Notes under the pieces: model-generated | What the model was told of the DNA's origin: nothing | What the model saw: the letters and a program-made list of their open reading frames with translations, nothing else | Database searches by the model: none | DNA from: Mimachlamys varia | Taxonomy: Eukaryota > Mollusca > Bivalvia > Pectinida > Pectinidae | Assembly: GCA_947623455.1 (NCBI GenBank) | Contig: OX392541.1 | Coordinates: 8,808,719 to 8,872,718, forward strand | Length of the DNA: 64,000 nt | Reading direction: 5' to 3' | Made by a program: the position numbers and the translations under genes | Part shown: one piece after another, positions 1 through 15,200 of the stretch | Position numbering within the stretch: the first letter of the stretch is position 1 | How the letters are laid out: each line of letters starts with the position of its first letter

Positions 1-48
1 TGACATGAGAGGGGGCGGGTCCGGGTCGACACCATTTTCCCGCCTCAG

Positions 49-3000
49 TGTGATGACTCCCGACAGGGCCGTGCATAGTGTGGATGACACAATCAAGGAT
101 ACAATCAAAACTCTCCCAAAAACTGTTGACAAAATCATGCGTTTGAGGTATTTTAATTTTGTTTTTACAAATATTTGTGCTGACTATACCATGTAGGTAC
201 TTTGTGTGATACATATTTAGTTAACTAATTCACCCTGAAAACATATTTGAACTCTTCCAATTCGAAGGTTAGAATAGCTCATTGTACATTTCAGGGGTGA
301 AATCTTCAAATGCCTTTTAGAACTTTAAGGTCTAGTTTAGTTTAGTTTTGTATTGTTTAACAGTTCATCAAGAATGCTTGTACTTTAATTTAGGGCTCAT
401 GCAACACAGTAAAAAGGTACATTGAACAAAATAAATACCTCAAACCAATGTTATAGATATATTAATTGATGTACAGGATTTAAAAATATGTAAACATCAA
501 ACAAATTGGCTGCGAAATATATCATATTTTAGGCCTAGAATAACCAATGGGGGAGTTAATGAGTTAATGATTTCCTGACACTATAACCGTTTCCAGTATA
601 CTCTAACCTTGTATTACAGACAGGATGTCCAGCGACATTACGAAAAGTACCAGCGACCGTACCGTGGCGAGATGGGCATCCAGTCCTACAAACCAAACCA
701 GATAGAGCACTACTTCCTGGTGAGTGAGGCTCTGTAGTTTAATCACAAGTCAACTTATCTCAATTGTTCAGCCTGTTTATTTGTATGCTACAGTAAAAAG
801 TAATGTCAATTTGTGTTCTTACATATATATACGTGACCCAAATCAATGCTGATCTTGTTTGAAAGATTTTTCTTTTTTTAAATTATCACAAAACTTTCAC
901 TTCTGATAAAAAAAATCTGTATTTTTTCCCTGACATGTGACACATATAAAAAATTAGAAAAACTTCAAAGCATTGATTTTTTTGTAATATATTGCTATTT
1001 CAGTGAAATTCTTTCCCTATTCCTTCCGATGATTTTAATAATTAACCAATATACTGAACAAAAACACTGTGACTTGATTTTATGTAATTTGTTTATGACA
1101 ACAATAAGGCTGATTTGTTTGTGAACAGGTGAGGGCTATTCTAGATGACGTAGTGACAGCGTTCCTGGACTCGTACTTTAAGCCTCCCATTCCTCTGGTA
1201 GAGAAGGAGGCCTATACGTAAGTTATCATCATATAGCAAAAGTGTCTTAGAAAAACTGCAGTTATATACAAACAGAAGTTAAAGGGAGGTATTTGTATAT
1301 AGGGGAAGCCGCAATTGCAACATCTTTGGGGGGGGGGGGGGGGGGGGGGGATTTCCGGTAAAGGTGGGGGGGATATCCAGTAAGGAGGGGGGGGGTTCCG
1401 GTAATCTTTGAAAATCTACTCACTCGAATGCATGCGCCATGTTGTGAATCACGACATAGTTCAAATTTTCTTGGACTTTATTACTTTAATTATCAATTCT
1501 TCTATGTGGCCTTGTGTGCAGCCATTATGGACCATGACCTTTACACCATGTAACCCTCTATACATGCATTCGAGAGAGGAGATATCTGGAGATTACTGGA
1601 AATTTCCCTGCGATGTTGTGATTTAGAAAAGCTGCAGGTTAATGAGACAGGGATCGTTAAGGGGAGGTTACTGTAAAAAGGTAAAACCACAGTTTAGTGG
1701 GACAGGGATCCTTAAGGGGAGGTAACTGTGTATAGGTAAAAACACAGTACAGTGGGACAGGGATCCTTAAGGGGAGGTTACTGTGTGTAGGTAAAACCAC
1801 AGTACAGTGGGACAGGGATTATTAAGGGGAGGTTACTGTATATAAGGTAAAACCACAGTACAGTGGGACAGAGATCCTTAAGGGGAGGTAACTGTATATA
1901 GGTAAAACCACACTACAGTGAGACAGGGATCCTTAAGGGGAGATTACTGTATATAGGTAAAACCACACTACAGTGAGACAGGGATCCTTAAGGGGAGGTT
2001 ACTGTGTATAGGTAAAACCACAGTACGGTGAGACAGGGATCATTAAGGGGAGGTTACTGTGTATAGGTAAAACCACACTTCAGTCGGACAGGGATCCTTA
2101 AGGGGAGGTTACTGTGTATAGGTAAAACCACATTACAGTGAGACAGGGATCATTAAGGTAAGGTAACTGTATATAGTTCAAACCACACTACAGTGGGACA
2201 GGGATCCTTAAGGGATGGTAACTGTATATAGGTAAAACCACACTACCGTGGGAGAGGGATTATTAAGGGGAGGTTACTGTGTATAGGTAAAACCACACTA
2301 ACGTGAGAGAGGGATTATTACGGGGAGGTTACTGTATATAGGTAAAACCACACTACAGTGGGACAGGGATCCTTAAGGGGAGGTTACTGTGTATAGGTAA
2401 AACCACATTACCGTGGGAGAGGGATTATTAAGGGGAGGTAGCTGTGTATAGGTAAAACCACACTACAGTGGGACAGGGATCCTTAAGGGGAGGTAACTGT
2501 ATATAGGTAAAACCACATTACAGTGGGACAGGGATCCTTAAGGGGAGGTAACTGTATATAGGTAAAACCACAGTACAGTGAGACAGGGATCGATAAGGGG
2601 AGGTTACTGTGTATAGGTAAAACCACACTACAGTGGTGCAGCTTTTCACCCTGAGGTTTTGTTTTTGGCAGAGATGATATGGGAAGTGAGTGGTTGCTAA
2701 CATCTGTTTATACTGAGTGTCTGGTTGTGTGTTTGTGTACAGGGCATTGGTTGAAAAAGACAGCAAAGACCTGGAGAAGGCAGCCCTTGCTCTGTCCGAG
2801 AGAAAGGCAGTCCAGCTCATCATGGAGGAACTTGTCCTCGATGTAAGTCACCATGACAACACAGCTAGGATCTGTAGATATCACCATGACAACATTGCTA
2901 TGGACTGTAGATATTACCATGACAACATGGCTAGGTCTGTAGATATCACCATGACAACATGGCTAGGTCTGTAGATATCACCATGACAAGATGGCTAGGG

Positions 3001-6000
3001 TCCGTAGATATCACCATGAAAATATGGCTAGGATCTGTAGATATCACCATGATAACATGGCTAGGGTCTGTAGATATCACCATGACAACATGGCTAGGGT
3101 CTAGATATTACCAAGACAACATGGCTAGGGTCCGTCGATATCAACGTGACAACACAGCTAGGGTTTATAGATAACACCTTGAAAACATGGCTAGGGTCTG
3201 TAGATATCACCATGACAACATGGCTAGGGTCCGTCGATATCAAGGTGACAACACAGCTAGGGTTTATAGATAACACCTTGAAAACATGGCTAGGGTCTGT
3301 AGATATCACCATGACAACATGGCTAGGGTCCGTTGATATCAACGTGACAACATGGCTAGGGTGTGTAGATATCACCATGACAACATAACATCTAAAATGG
3401 TATGTTCCTTAAAAAAAATATTGAAATTTGAAATAAATCAGGAATTATAACATATATTATGATGCAGAAATTATGCATGTTTTCTCTGTTGCCAGGTAAC
3501 AAGTGACATGACCCAGGAGGCTGTAGATGAACAGAAACATACATACGGAATGGTTAGAAACATGGCCTTTAAGGAAGTGATGAGCAGGACAGAAGTACGT
3601 TACCAATCTCATCAATATCAGCAGTATATCTGATTCTCAATAATGTTTGTGTGGATGGCTAATCAATGTTGTTATGCCCCCGCCATGAAATGGGGGGGGG
3701 GGGGGCATATAGTGTTACATATGTCCATTCCGTCCCGTAATGTTGCATCCCATCGCGTTGGGTCCCATCACGTCCCGTCATGTCCCGTCATGTCCGTCAT
3801 GTCCCGTCATGTCCCGTCATGTCCCGTCATGTCCCATCATGTCCCGTCATGTCCCGTCATGTCCCATCCCGTCCCATCCCGTCCCATCCCTTGGTAATGT
3901 TACCAGCTGTTGGAGGGGGCATTTGTGTCTCACAGACATTTCTAGATTTATATTTAAACTGATGGTATATGAGGATACATATTACCTACTGACCTGTGAT
4001 AGAGAAGCTAACAATATATTTTGTTTCCTTAATAGAAGAAGAATTACACTAGATTCAGTTAAATATTAAGTATCAAGGACAAGTTCAGGGATGTCAGCTC
4101 AAGGTCACTTACTATTTTAGAAAATCCTTGTCAGGGATGAAGCGGCGTCATTTCCTGAGAGATATTGATCCAACTTTTGATCAATAACAAAGGACCATAA
4201 TATCTTTAACAAAGTTGTCCAGAATCTTTATCAAATCATCATTGTGTAAAAGTTATAGGGGGCCGGTAGGAGACATGTATTGCTTAAACAATAGTGTACT
4301 TGTTTATTCAGAATGATGGGAAAACAATGGAAAAAACACTCTTTTGTGATTTTGAAGAAATTATCAAATATTCTTTTTCTTGTACATGTTTGCAAATATG
4401 CTTTTTAGAAACCAAACATTAAATGATATCATCACTCAGAATACTATGATCAGACAAATTTTGGCACACTCATGTTTAAGCACATCACCAAACTTAAACA
4501 AATTAGACATTGGTACACTCACAATACTTGCTGTTGAAAGCAATATACAGCAATTGTAATTTAACAGTCATGACTAAGTTGAATGATTTCAATTTAAAAT
4601 TCACTTAATTTATAAAATGCATAAATATGTATGCATGTTTATAGTACATCAAAATTCTTTGTTTTCTGCTATTTTCTCACTAATATTGCCACACTTGGCT
4701 CAGTACAAGATTAAACATAATTTCACCCTGATTCCCTATGAATATTGTTCACATTGTTTTAGGCCATAGTTCTTGGAGAGGATCAGGGGAGACAACCCAA
4801 TGACCAGGGCTACAGTATGGTGACCAAGACATTCTTTGGCTACCAGCAACAGAGGAACAGACAAAGGTAAGCATATTACAGGTTGAGCTTTGTAACCGAT
4901 TTGTTCCAGAATTAACGATGTAGGAATGGCAGGAGGCCCCATTGGCCATCACCCATCAGGTATAAAAAGAAATTTATAGTACAAGGTATATAGGCAGATC
5001 TGGTTTTAATTCTATTTTATATACCCATGATATATTAAACAGATGCATGGCTCCCCACACCATTAATTATGGAATAGCCCTTGCTGAATTTTTAGGAAGT
5101 TTTTCTTTAGACTTTGAGGATGTTACCCGGGTAATTTGTTTAGGTTACTCCAATGTTTAGACCCTGCTGGAATGTGTTTTCATATTTGTATTGGTATTAT
5201 ATTTAAACTGTTGTCAATAGAGTTTTTCTGGTGACACTGAATGTAACACATAAAATCAAACCTCGTTATCTCAAACTTGGTAGGACCGTGGGAAAACTTG
5301 GAATTTTCCCAGTAATCAAGTTTTATGAGTTTGTATCTTTAGTGTAAGTTTGGCATGGGATCAATGAAATACTCGGAATAAACAGGGTGTTTGAGTTATA
5401 CAGGTTTGGAATAGTGAGGGTCCTGTGTATTCTGATTAATTAAGTTTTAGTAAAATTATTTCCTTGTTGCAAATTCTTTAAATAGAAATTAAGCAGATTT
5501 ATCATTTGTTTCAAATTATATCAATCCTGTTATGGGCCCACTCTTTTACTTTTGAACTGGACAAGAGTTAAACATTTCCAGTTTCTAAACTCTTTCAATT
5601 CAAAATCATATGGCAGTTATATGAAAACTGATTCCTTATAAAGTTTTTTTTTAATTTCAATTTTCTGTAGCATGTCTGAATACACTTCTTTTATGAAGAA
5701 TTAAGGCAAAACCTCATTCCTGGAATGTATATTATTATTATCAGTTTTTTGTCCTATCCAAAAATGTGAACAGTCAGCATGAAATGGAATCAGTTTTTTT
5801 TTGTCATATTATCATATGAAAATGGGTCAAGATCATCTTCAAGAATCAATGTCTGGTTTTTTAGAATTAGTTAAATACCACTTAAAACAAAAGAAATATG
5901 AATTGGGATCAATTCCCACTTCTCAGTGTAAATAAAAATATACACTGTACTTATTCTCTTGAAAGTTAATATAAATGACCTCATTAACCCCTAAATTTTC

Positions 6001-6204
6001 ATAATGGACTGTTCCAACCTGTGAACTGGATGAATTCAGAAGTATCTTCAGGGGTGAATGAGTTAAAATGTGATTTGTCCCCAACAGAATGGAGCTGTGG
6101 GGTCACTCCCAGCCATTCACGGCCAAGGCACCACCACAACGCATCAAAAAGAAAAAACCTGAAAAGAAGAAGAAGGAAGAAGTGGTGGAGGACGAGGGGG
6201 ATAA
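49..6204 (+). CDS. WD-repeat gene, exons 1-7: helical N-terminal region and lysine-rich linker
   Basis: These exons give about 236 residues. Exons 1-5 are rich in charged, helix-favouring residues (for example KYQRPYRGEMGIQSYKP in exon 2, then AILDDVVTAFLDSYFKPP in exon 3). There is no signal peptide or membrane segment. Exon 6 is polar (GRQPNDQGYSMVTKTFFGYQ). Exon 7 starts MELWGHSQPF and ends in a strongly basic then acidic run (RIKKKKPEKKKKEE followed by VVEDEGDK). Such a linker usually separates a docking region from a propeller. Exon 1 may extend further upstream, because its frame stays open to the window start. The intron after exon 7 is 6.6 kb, the longest in the gene, and I found no further in-phase exon in it. 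Confidence 0.8.
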
Positions 6205-9200
6205 GTAAGTTGTTTACCCTTTTGTTTTAAATATTACTAAACCTTTTTGTGTCATGTTGAATTTACTAATTTTATAGGAAGGGTAAATTTTCTAATGTCA
6301 TGGAAAGGGGTACATTTTTTTTATTTTATGGGAAGGGTGCATTTTTTTATTTTATTGGCATGGGAAATTTTCTAATTTTATGGGAAAGGTAAATTTTTCT
6401 CATTTTTTTGGGAAGGGTTCTTTTTATATATGAAGGGTAAATTACCATTTCTATGGGAAGGCTAAATTACTAATTTAATGGTAAGGGTAAATTACTAAGT
6501 TTCTAGGAAGGGTAAATTACTAATTTTATGGGAAGGGTAAATATGCTTTCAGATAGGATTGTCACTTTCTAATTTGTGTTGATGTGATGCATTATACTTT
6601 CCAGTATGGGTTAGATGTTATCTAAAAAAATTTGTGGCACGATATTAACATTTTATATTTTTCAGCTTAAACTTCCTTCCCCTCCCACCCCACCTCAGCC
6701 ACCCACCCCACCTCAGCCACCCACCCCTTGTTTAATTATTAAAAAATGGAAATATTGATTACATAGTTTTCAAATTTATTTGTATTGAAATTGCATTTCA
6801 GATTTCATATTTATAAAGATTCATTTTTTTTTGTGTACAATTTGAAAACATTATGCTAGCTGTTACATTGTAACTGCTCTTGGAAGATTAATAAAGACAC
6901 TATTTTTTTGTATTTAAAGTATTAATCGAATGAAAAGATTATTTCACTTGCAGACCTGCTTTTGATTTGCACAAAGAAACAAAATCAAGCATGCAGCATT
7001 TTGTAGTGTTTGTCACAAAACGCAGCTCCAAGGAACTCTCTACTTAGATTTCACTCCTTCATGGAATATCATAAGATATTGATATGAAGTAGAAAGTACT
7101 TCAAAGTTGTATTAATATTCGTCTTCAGTAGTACATGTGCTGGAACCTTAACAAAGATGTTGAAAGTGAGATTTTAATGAATATTAGTAAAATTAAAAAT
7201 ATATAATTAAAAAACAATATCAGTCAGGTGATTTGATATGATCTATGGACTTTTATTTCTCAACCTATTTTAGACCTTTTGATTTCTGTATTCTTGAATT
7301 TCTGGCCAAAGGTTTTGATTTTGTAAGATATTATTTAGAGATGTTTTAATTAGTTGCTCAGTAGTGTCACTGTCACCAGTGCATGATGATAATGAAAGCT
7401 AAACAGACACAAATATTATCTTCACTTGTTTGATGATTTGGCAGAGAGAGGCGATTTTGAGGAGGAGGTAAAGTATTTGATGTAATAGCTAGCACTTCAG
7501 GACATTACTGGATTACTTAGTTTGATGTAGATTAATTATTTTTTTATTTATTAAGGGAGATCATTCGTAATTGAAGGGAGGTAATTGGGTAGTCCCCCTT
7601 TGTTTCCAATTTTGTAACGGTTTACATAAGACATGTAACAAAGGACACTACTTCATTATTTCCCTTCATGTATATCATATATATGTATGGTATGCTATTT
7701 TAAGGGGAGGTAATTGGTAATGAAAGGGAGGTAATTGAATAGTTTCCCTTTGATACAAACTTTTATGTAAGTATACATGAGACATGATTAAAGACACTAC
7801 TCTCTTACTTCCCTTTATTAGTATATATACTGTACATATGTTATTTCATTTTAAGGGGGGGGGGGGGTATTTTTGCAATTTAAGGGAGGTAATTGAGTAG
7901 CCTCCCTTTGTTCAAATCTTTCATATTAGTATACATGAGACATGGACAACATTCCTGTATCCAGTTGAAACAGTTGTATTGGGTAGTACAGACATATCGT
8001 ATAATGAACTAACGCCAAACCATGGGCATAGTAAAAAAAGGAATATTATATTCTTCTGTTACACAATTAATTATAAAACATATCTTAAAATCTGCATCTG
8101 GGTGGACATTGTTTCAGAAAGAATAACACAAACTAGTATGAGTCAGCAATTAAGTTACGGTCGGTATACTTGTTTGGTCACCCATGTCTGGACCCCTCAA
8201 ACTTGCTGAGGTCGATAGTTGTTTTTAGGTTCAGCTGTTTCAACTGTATATGCAAATGTACCCATGATTAAAGACATTACTGGATTACTCCCCTTCATGT
8301 ATATTAGTATATGGTATGTCATATTAAGGGGAGGTAATTGAATAATCTCTCTTTGTCATCAACTATTAATGATAAATATAGTTTTGACATCTCAAGAATT
8401 AAAATGCATAAATTACAATATGATGAAATGTCATAATATATAAAAGATTTTTATTTTGGTAAGTTAGAGGTGTTTTTTACAGTAGATTTTAGAATATTTT
8501 CTTTCATCCTCTAGATTGTTTAGTTGATTTTTGTTTTATTTACTACATTTAAATGATCTATTTTATTGCATCAGAATCTACAGATAGGTTTCATTAAAAT
8601 ATAATAAATCTATTTCTTTAAATTACAAACTATTTGTATTCACTGGGTGTTATATCTTGGCTGAATAGATAATTGTGCAATATTCAATTCAAAATAAATA
8701 TTTTAATATCTAATTTTTTTTTTCTCTTTATTGTTAATGAAAAATCCAGCATGACTTCAATAATATATAGACTTTTAAATCATTTAGTTTAGATTTTTCA
8801 TAATTAAAATTAATATTCTGATTTTTTTTCATTTATATATATAAGGGTTTTCCCTGACCAGCAAAAACCTGCATTTTTTAATCCTATATTGCCAGAGGAC
8901 TCCCAAAATTGAAAAAGTGTTTCTCTATATCATGTGTGATGCGAGTCCCAGGACTCTTAAATATATAAAATTTGAGGATTTCAAGGAAAACCCTGATAAA
9001 TATTTAGGAAAGACCTTTGTACGAATGTCCATTGGTTGCTTAGAAATGTAATGAACAGTTCAATCAAAAGTATTTTATTTAGTTATAAATGTTCACATTT
9101 TTTATTGAATCAACCCATCACATAAATTAATGCAATATCTCTGTTCATTCAGAAGAATATATAAAAAACTATACATTATTACCTATATATAGCAGTACCT

Positions 9201-12200
9201 ATAAATTTTGATGTCATAAATGATGTCACAGATGGTCCTATGACATCACAATGGTGACAACAATATCAATGTAGACCCAACAAATGGTGGAATATTGTAT
9301 CTCTGAAAAAACATAATTCAGCAATGTTTCTAAGAATTCTGAAAAATATTAATTTAAGTAATAAATCAAAAATTTCTGATTTGAACAAATATCAAATATA
9401 TACCCGGTAGCAATGTTTCTTAAATTACTTTTTTTTAAAAAAAGGGTAAAATTCATTTTTTTATGATTTTTATTAGTTTTTTTTCCTTTTTAATTTAAAT
9501 CCATTTCATTCATTACTATTAAAACATACATCAAACACAAGAAGAGCAGTGTTGGTGACAGTAGTTGAGATATATGATGTTACATAGAACACAGTGTGCC
9601 CTTAAGGTTGACTACAATGGGTCACATAGACTAATGCTAGCTTGTTTGCACATACTGCACCATCACAATGGTAGAAAAGCTTGTCATCAGGAGGGGTAGT
9701 AATTGTGTGTTGCACCGCTAGTATCTATTGTGTTAGGAATATGCACAGTAGAGAGAAAATATCTGAATTAAATGTTAGACATATAAATGGTTTAGATAGC
9801 CATTAACATAAAAATGTATATACCAACATTTTTCATAGAAGCAGAGATTTGCCAGGCATTTATAGGTCTGGTACACAGATCTAGACCCATTCCCAATTAT
9901 AAATACAGTAAAACTCGAACTTGTGGTGGGACCTGAACAGAAGTTCGAGAAATACACTAGTAAAACCCCACTTACTCAAACCTGTAGTCCCTGAACTTGT
10001 GGTGGGACCTGATCAGTAGTTCGAGGAATACAGTAAAACCCCACTTACTCAAAATCGTGGTGGGACCTAATCAGTAGTTTGAGGAATACAGTAAAACCCC
10101 ACTTACTCAAACTTGTGGTGGGACCTAATCAGTAGTTTGAGGAATACAGTAAAACCCCACTTACTCAAACTTGTGGTGGGACCTGATCAGTAGTTTGAGG
10201 AATACAGTAAAACCCCACTTACTCAAACTTGTGGTGGGACCTGATCAGTAGTTTGAGGAATACAGTAAAACCCAACTTACTCAAACTTGTGGTGGGACCT
10301 AATCAGTAGTTTGAGGAATACAGTAAAACCCCACTTACTCAAAATCGTGGTCCCTGAACTTGTGGTGGGACCTGATCAGTAGTTTGAGGAATACAGTAAA
10401 ACCCCACTTACTCAAACTTGTGGTGGGACCTGATCAGTAGTTCGTGGAATACAGTAAAACCCCACTTACTCAAACTCGTGGTGGGACCTAATCAGTAGTT
10501 TGAGGAATACAGTAAAACCCCACTTACTCAAACTTGTGGTGGGACCTGATCAGTAGTTCGTGGAATACAGTAAAACCCCACTTACTCAAACTCGTGGTGG
10601 GACCTAATCAGTAGTTCGTGGAATACAGTAAAACCCCACTTACTCAAACTCGTGGTGGGACCTAATCAGTAGTTCGTGGAATACAGTAAAACCCCACTTA
10701 CTCAAACTCGTGGTGGGACCTAATCAGTAGTTTGAGGAATACAGTAAAACCCCACTTACTCAAAATCGTGGTCCCTGAACTTGTGGTGGGACCTGATCAG
10801 TAGTTCGTGGAATACAGTAAAACCCCACTTACTCAAACTTGTGGTGGGACCTGATCAGTATTTCGAGGAATACAGTAAAACCCCACTTACTCAAACTTGT
10901 GGTGGGACCTGATCAGTAGTTCGTGGAATACAGTAAAACCCCACTTACTCAAACTTGTGGTGGGACCTGATCAGTATTTCGAGGAATACAGTAAAACCCC
11001 ACTTACTCAAACTTGTGGTGGGACCTGATCAGTAGTTTGAGGAATACAGTAAAACCCCACTTACTCAAACTTGTGGTGGGACCTGATCAGTAGTTCGTGG
11101 AATACAGTAAAACCCCACTTACTGGAACTCGATCCTGATCCCTGAACTCATGATGGGACCTGATCAGTGATCATTTTCAGACAAAATGCATAATCTTAAC
11201 ACTTCAAATGAATGATGTGTTGTTTTTTGTGGATGGTTTTTTCTTTAAGATGATACAGTATTTCGTAAAAAAAAAACTTGAATGTTAAAATTTCCCCTCA
11301 TTGAAGGAAAATACTCACGCTATTTTCCCCATTTACAGTAAAATGTCAGCAAATTTTACCAATTTTAGGACAGGGTCCCTTTTCCGAAATACCTGGCAAA
11401 ATCCTTGAGAAGATATGGTAGCTATATTTGGCACACTGTATAATAGGAAGTTTGTCATTGGTATGGATAAACCCTTTCACCCCTACTTACCTTTAATAAA
11501 CTTTCCCAGGCACTGATCTGGTTGAGTTTATTATGGTTTACAGTGGTGCAAGAGATAACAGCTAGTTGGTGATCCTTGAATCACAGACATCGCCTGGTCA
11601 GTGGTTAACAGATTGGAAGCATTTTATTTTTCAAATTTATTAGAAACATCCATTTTTGAAAATTGTTATTAGACTGTTTATATCATTCTGTACATGATTT
11701 TGTGGCATAAATAATCTAAGACAAAAATATGCCAAAGGCAAATGTTCAAAGTCAAATTGGTTTTTTTTCTTTCCTTTTACGTTTTCAAATGATAACTGAT
11801 AGAGGTACAGTGCATTCCTTTTTATATCATGTTGCATTTGTCAGACAAAAACATTATATTAACAGGAAAGTGACATTAAAAGAAACATGTTTTTCCACTA
11901 AATCTAGTGCATTTCCAATCACTATAACTAAAAGTAAGCTATTCAATGTATATATGAAGATGTTTCAATCTATAAATAAGTGATTGATTAAAAAAACATG
12001 ATATTAAGAGGAATTCACCTCAAAATCCATGATATTAATGAAGTAAAATTACATAGATTATATAAAGGGGAAAATGGTGATTTGGAAAGATATGACATAA
12101 AGAGGAATGTGATATTAACAGGGGTGTTATTAAGTGGAATCCACTGTGCCATTATTTCATACAATAACAAGATGCTAATCTAACGTCAATCTTTAGCAAT

Positions 12201-15200
12201 AAATGAATCTTTTTTCTGTTTTTCCTATCCAGAGTTAAGTTAATTTCAGCGGTGCTCTTTATATTGAAATTTAAAGGCTAAGAAGGAAATGGCTTAAAAG
12301 TTTATTTCATGATTACTAAATGACCAAGAAATAAGAAATTGGAAAAACTTGATAATACATTATATGTTTTACTAGAACATTGGTTTGGTTATAAAATATA
12401 AATTTTGATAAAACAGTCAGTTTCATATAAAGTAAAAGAAATAACAAGTAATAACCAAATAATTTTGTCAAAAGCAGCTGTTTAAGGCACCTGACAGGTA
12501 GTTTTTTAATTGGCTCCTATATGCATTTTCTGCTCAGCATGTCTGAGAGCTAATTTTCCAAAACTAATTAGCACTCGAGCTATTATATGAAATACAGTAC
12601 ATTAAAGTATACATGTATTCGTTTTTACATGTTTCTATATAATTGATACAGATTAATATTCCTGGTAGCCATGGTGATATTCCTGGTAGTCCTGATGATT
12701 TTCCTGGTAGCCATGGTGATATTCCTGGTAGCCATGGTGATATTCCTGGTAGCCATGTAACGTTAGTCCTTGTAGGTTGTAACATGATAGTAATAGTTCT
12801 GGTTACCGTAGTGATAGTCCTAGTAACTATGGCAATGTATTGTAGGGACGATGAGGAGGACCCAGACGTTGTAGTATTAGAGTATCATCAAATCATCCCA
12901 GTAGATATTAGAACCTATGACCCAGTTCGAACAGACACCCCAGACGTCAAGCAAAATAAACGCCTTTATCAGAATTATATGACCAAGGATGTGGAGTACT
13001 GGTCGGTGAGTACAGAATCTTATATTCAGAATTTTTCATTTGATGTTAAAAGTTTGTAGAAAAGTTTTGTTACAGGAAGGGAGGGGGTTATTTCACACAG
13101 AACAAAAAAGTTAAGAATCAACAGACACCTTTGAAGAACCTTGATTCTGAACTCTTGACCAACACTATTAGCTTAACCCGAACCTTGATTTTGGGTTTCG
13201 AATCTTGGATCTTCTGAACTCTTGACCAACATTTTAAAGATACCCAAACTTAGATTTTGCTCGTCTGACTAACCTCAAAGAATTAAAACTTTGTATATTT
13301 AAATACTTTTATTTAGCTTTTAGGCAAAAATATTTGTATCAAATGTGTCTTAACTCATTCATCACGTACGCTTCATAATGATCTATATGTATACCAACTT
13401 TTGAATTGTAGTAGAAATCTATGGGCCCGTGGTTCAAACCACGATATGATCACAACATTTTCTCTTTCTCCTCTTGCACAACAATGTGACAAATTTGTTA
13501 ACTCTGTGTTATATTGGTACTCAACTATCGGACAATTTGCCTACAGCTTATATACACTTAACTAAAACATTACTGGCTTTATGGGTATAAACATAGATCA
13601 CACAAGTACATGTATCTATTGCAGTATTTGTCCATGAATGAAGTAGATTGTTTTTTGTAAAAAGGACATTTTCTGTTATTTTAAATGAAAAGAGATGATT
13701 GTTTCCAACAGAGAGTAAATGCGACCCTAGAACGAATAAATCTCCCTAAAAGATGTGGCGGAGTCTTATCCATGTCTCGGTCACCGAATCAACGGTTCCT
13801 AGCCGTGGGAACCATTCACGGTAAGAAGCCCATGCACCTATATTCCATACTTATATAAAGCTTGAAATATTTGAAAACTGTGAAGCTTTGATGATTAGGT
13901 ACTTGGACTGAGTTTCACAAATTCTACACATAGACGTAACTTAAACATAGAATAACTTAGGTCATTCATGAGTTTTATTAAAGGTGGTAAATCAATGTGA
14001 AAATGGACGAAAATAGTAAAAGGGTTGAAATTTAATCTATACAAAATAAACTTGCATGTGTGTGGCAATATCTCAGATGAATCTGTATTTCACATTACTT
14101 TATTGTTGAAAAGCGAGGTGACATAATTACCCCTGATATGTACCAAATATCTGCCACCATCACCTGAGCTATTCAAAATCAGTTTCTTGGTTCCCTTTTT
14201 AACTGAGGATAATATTGCACAAAGTAACACACTACCCGTAGGTGTGTGTGTGTCACAGTTTGCTGTAGACATCTATAGGCAATTTTTGAACTGTTCACCA
14301 ATCACGGGTGCCTGATAATAGTATGTATAACACAGGGGCCTGATGATATATGTATAACACAGGGGCCTGATAATATTTTTTTAACACAGGGGCCTGATGA
14401 TAATATGTATAACACAGGGGCCTGATGATAATATGTATAACACAGGGGCCTGATGATATGTATAACACAGGGGCCTGATGTTAATAGGTATACTGTCAAG
14501 GGCCTGTATAACACAGGGGCCTAATGATAATATGTATAACACAGGGGCCTAATGATGATATGTATAACACAGGGGCCTAATGATAATATGTAAAACACAG
14601 GGGCCTGATGATAATATGTATAACACAGGGACCTGATGATAATATGTATAACACAGGGGCCTGATGATAATATGTATCACACAGGGACCTGATGATAATA
14701 TATATAACACAGGGGCCTGATGATAATATGTATAACACAGGGACCTGATGATAATATGTATAACACAGGGGCCTGATGATAATATGTATAACACAGGGGC
14801 CTGATGATAATATGTATAACACAGGGGCCTGATGATAATATGTTTAACACAGGGGCCTGATGATAATATGTATAACACAGGGGCCTGATGATAATATGTA
14901 TAACACAGGGGCCTAATGATAATATGTAAACTGTCAAGGGCCTGTATAACACAGGGGCCTGATGTTAATATGTATACTGTCAAGGGCCTGTATAACACAG
15001 GGGCCTAATGATAATATGTATACTGTCAAGGGCCTGTATAACACAGGGACCTGATGATAATATATATAACACAGGGGCCTGATGATAATATGTATAACAC
15101 AGGGACCTGATGATAATATGTATAACACAGGGGCCTGATGATAATATGTATAACACAGGGGCCTGATGATAATATGTTTAACACAGGGGCCTGATGATAA

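Noticed and set aside
3643..4069. Frames with HVPSCPVMS repeats
   Set aside because: Three frames are open together across a decamer repeat inside an intron.
7440..7470. Possible small exon between AG and GTAAAG in the 6.6-kb intron
   Set aside because: Read in phase with exon 7 it meets TGA within five codons.
9900..11168. CRISPR-like array because of regular repeats
   Set aside because: Units are contiguous with no unique spacers, the genome is eukaryotic and there are no cas genes.
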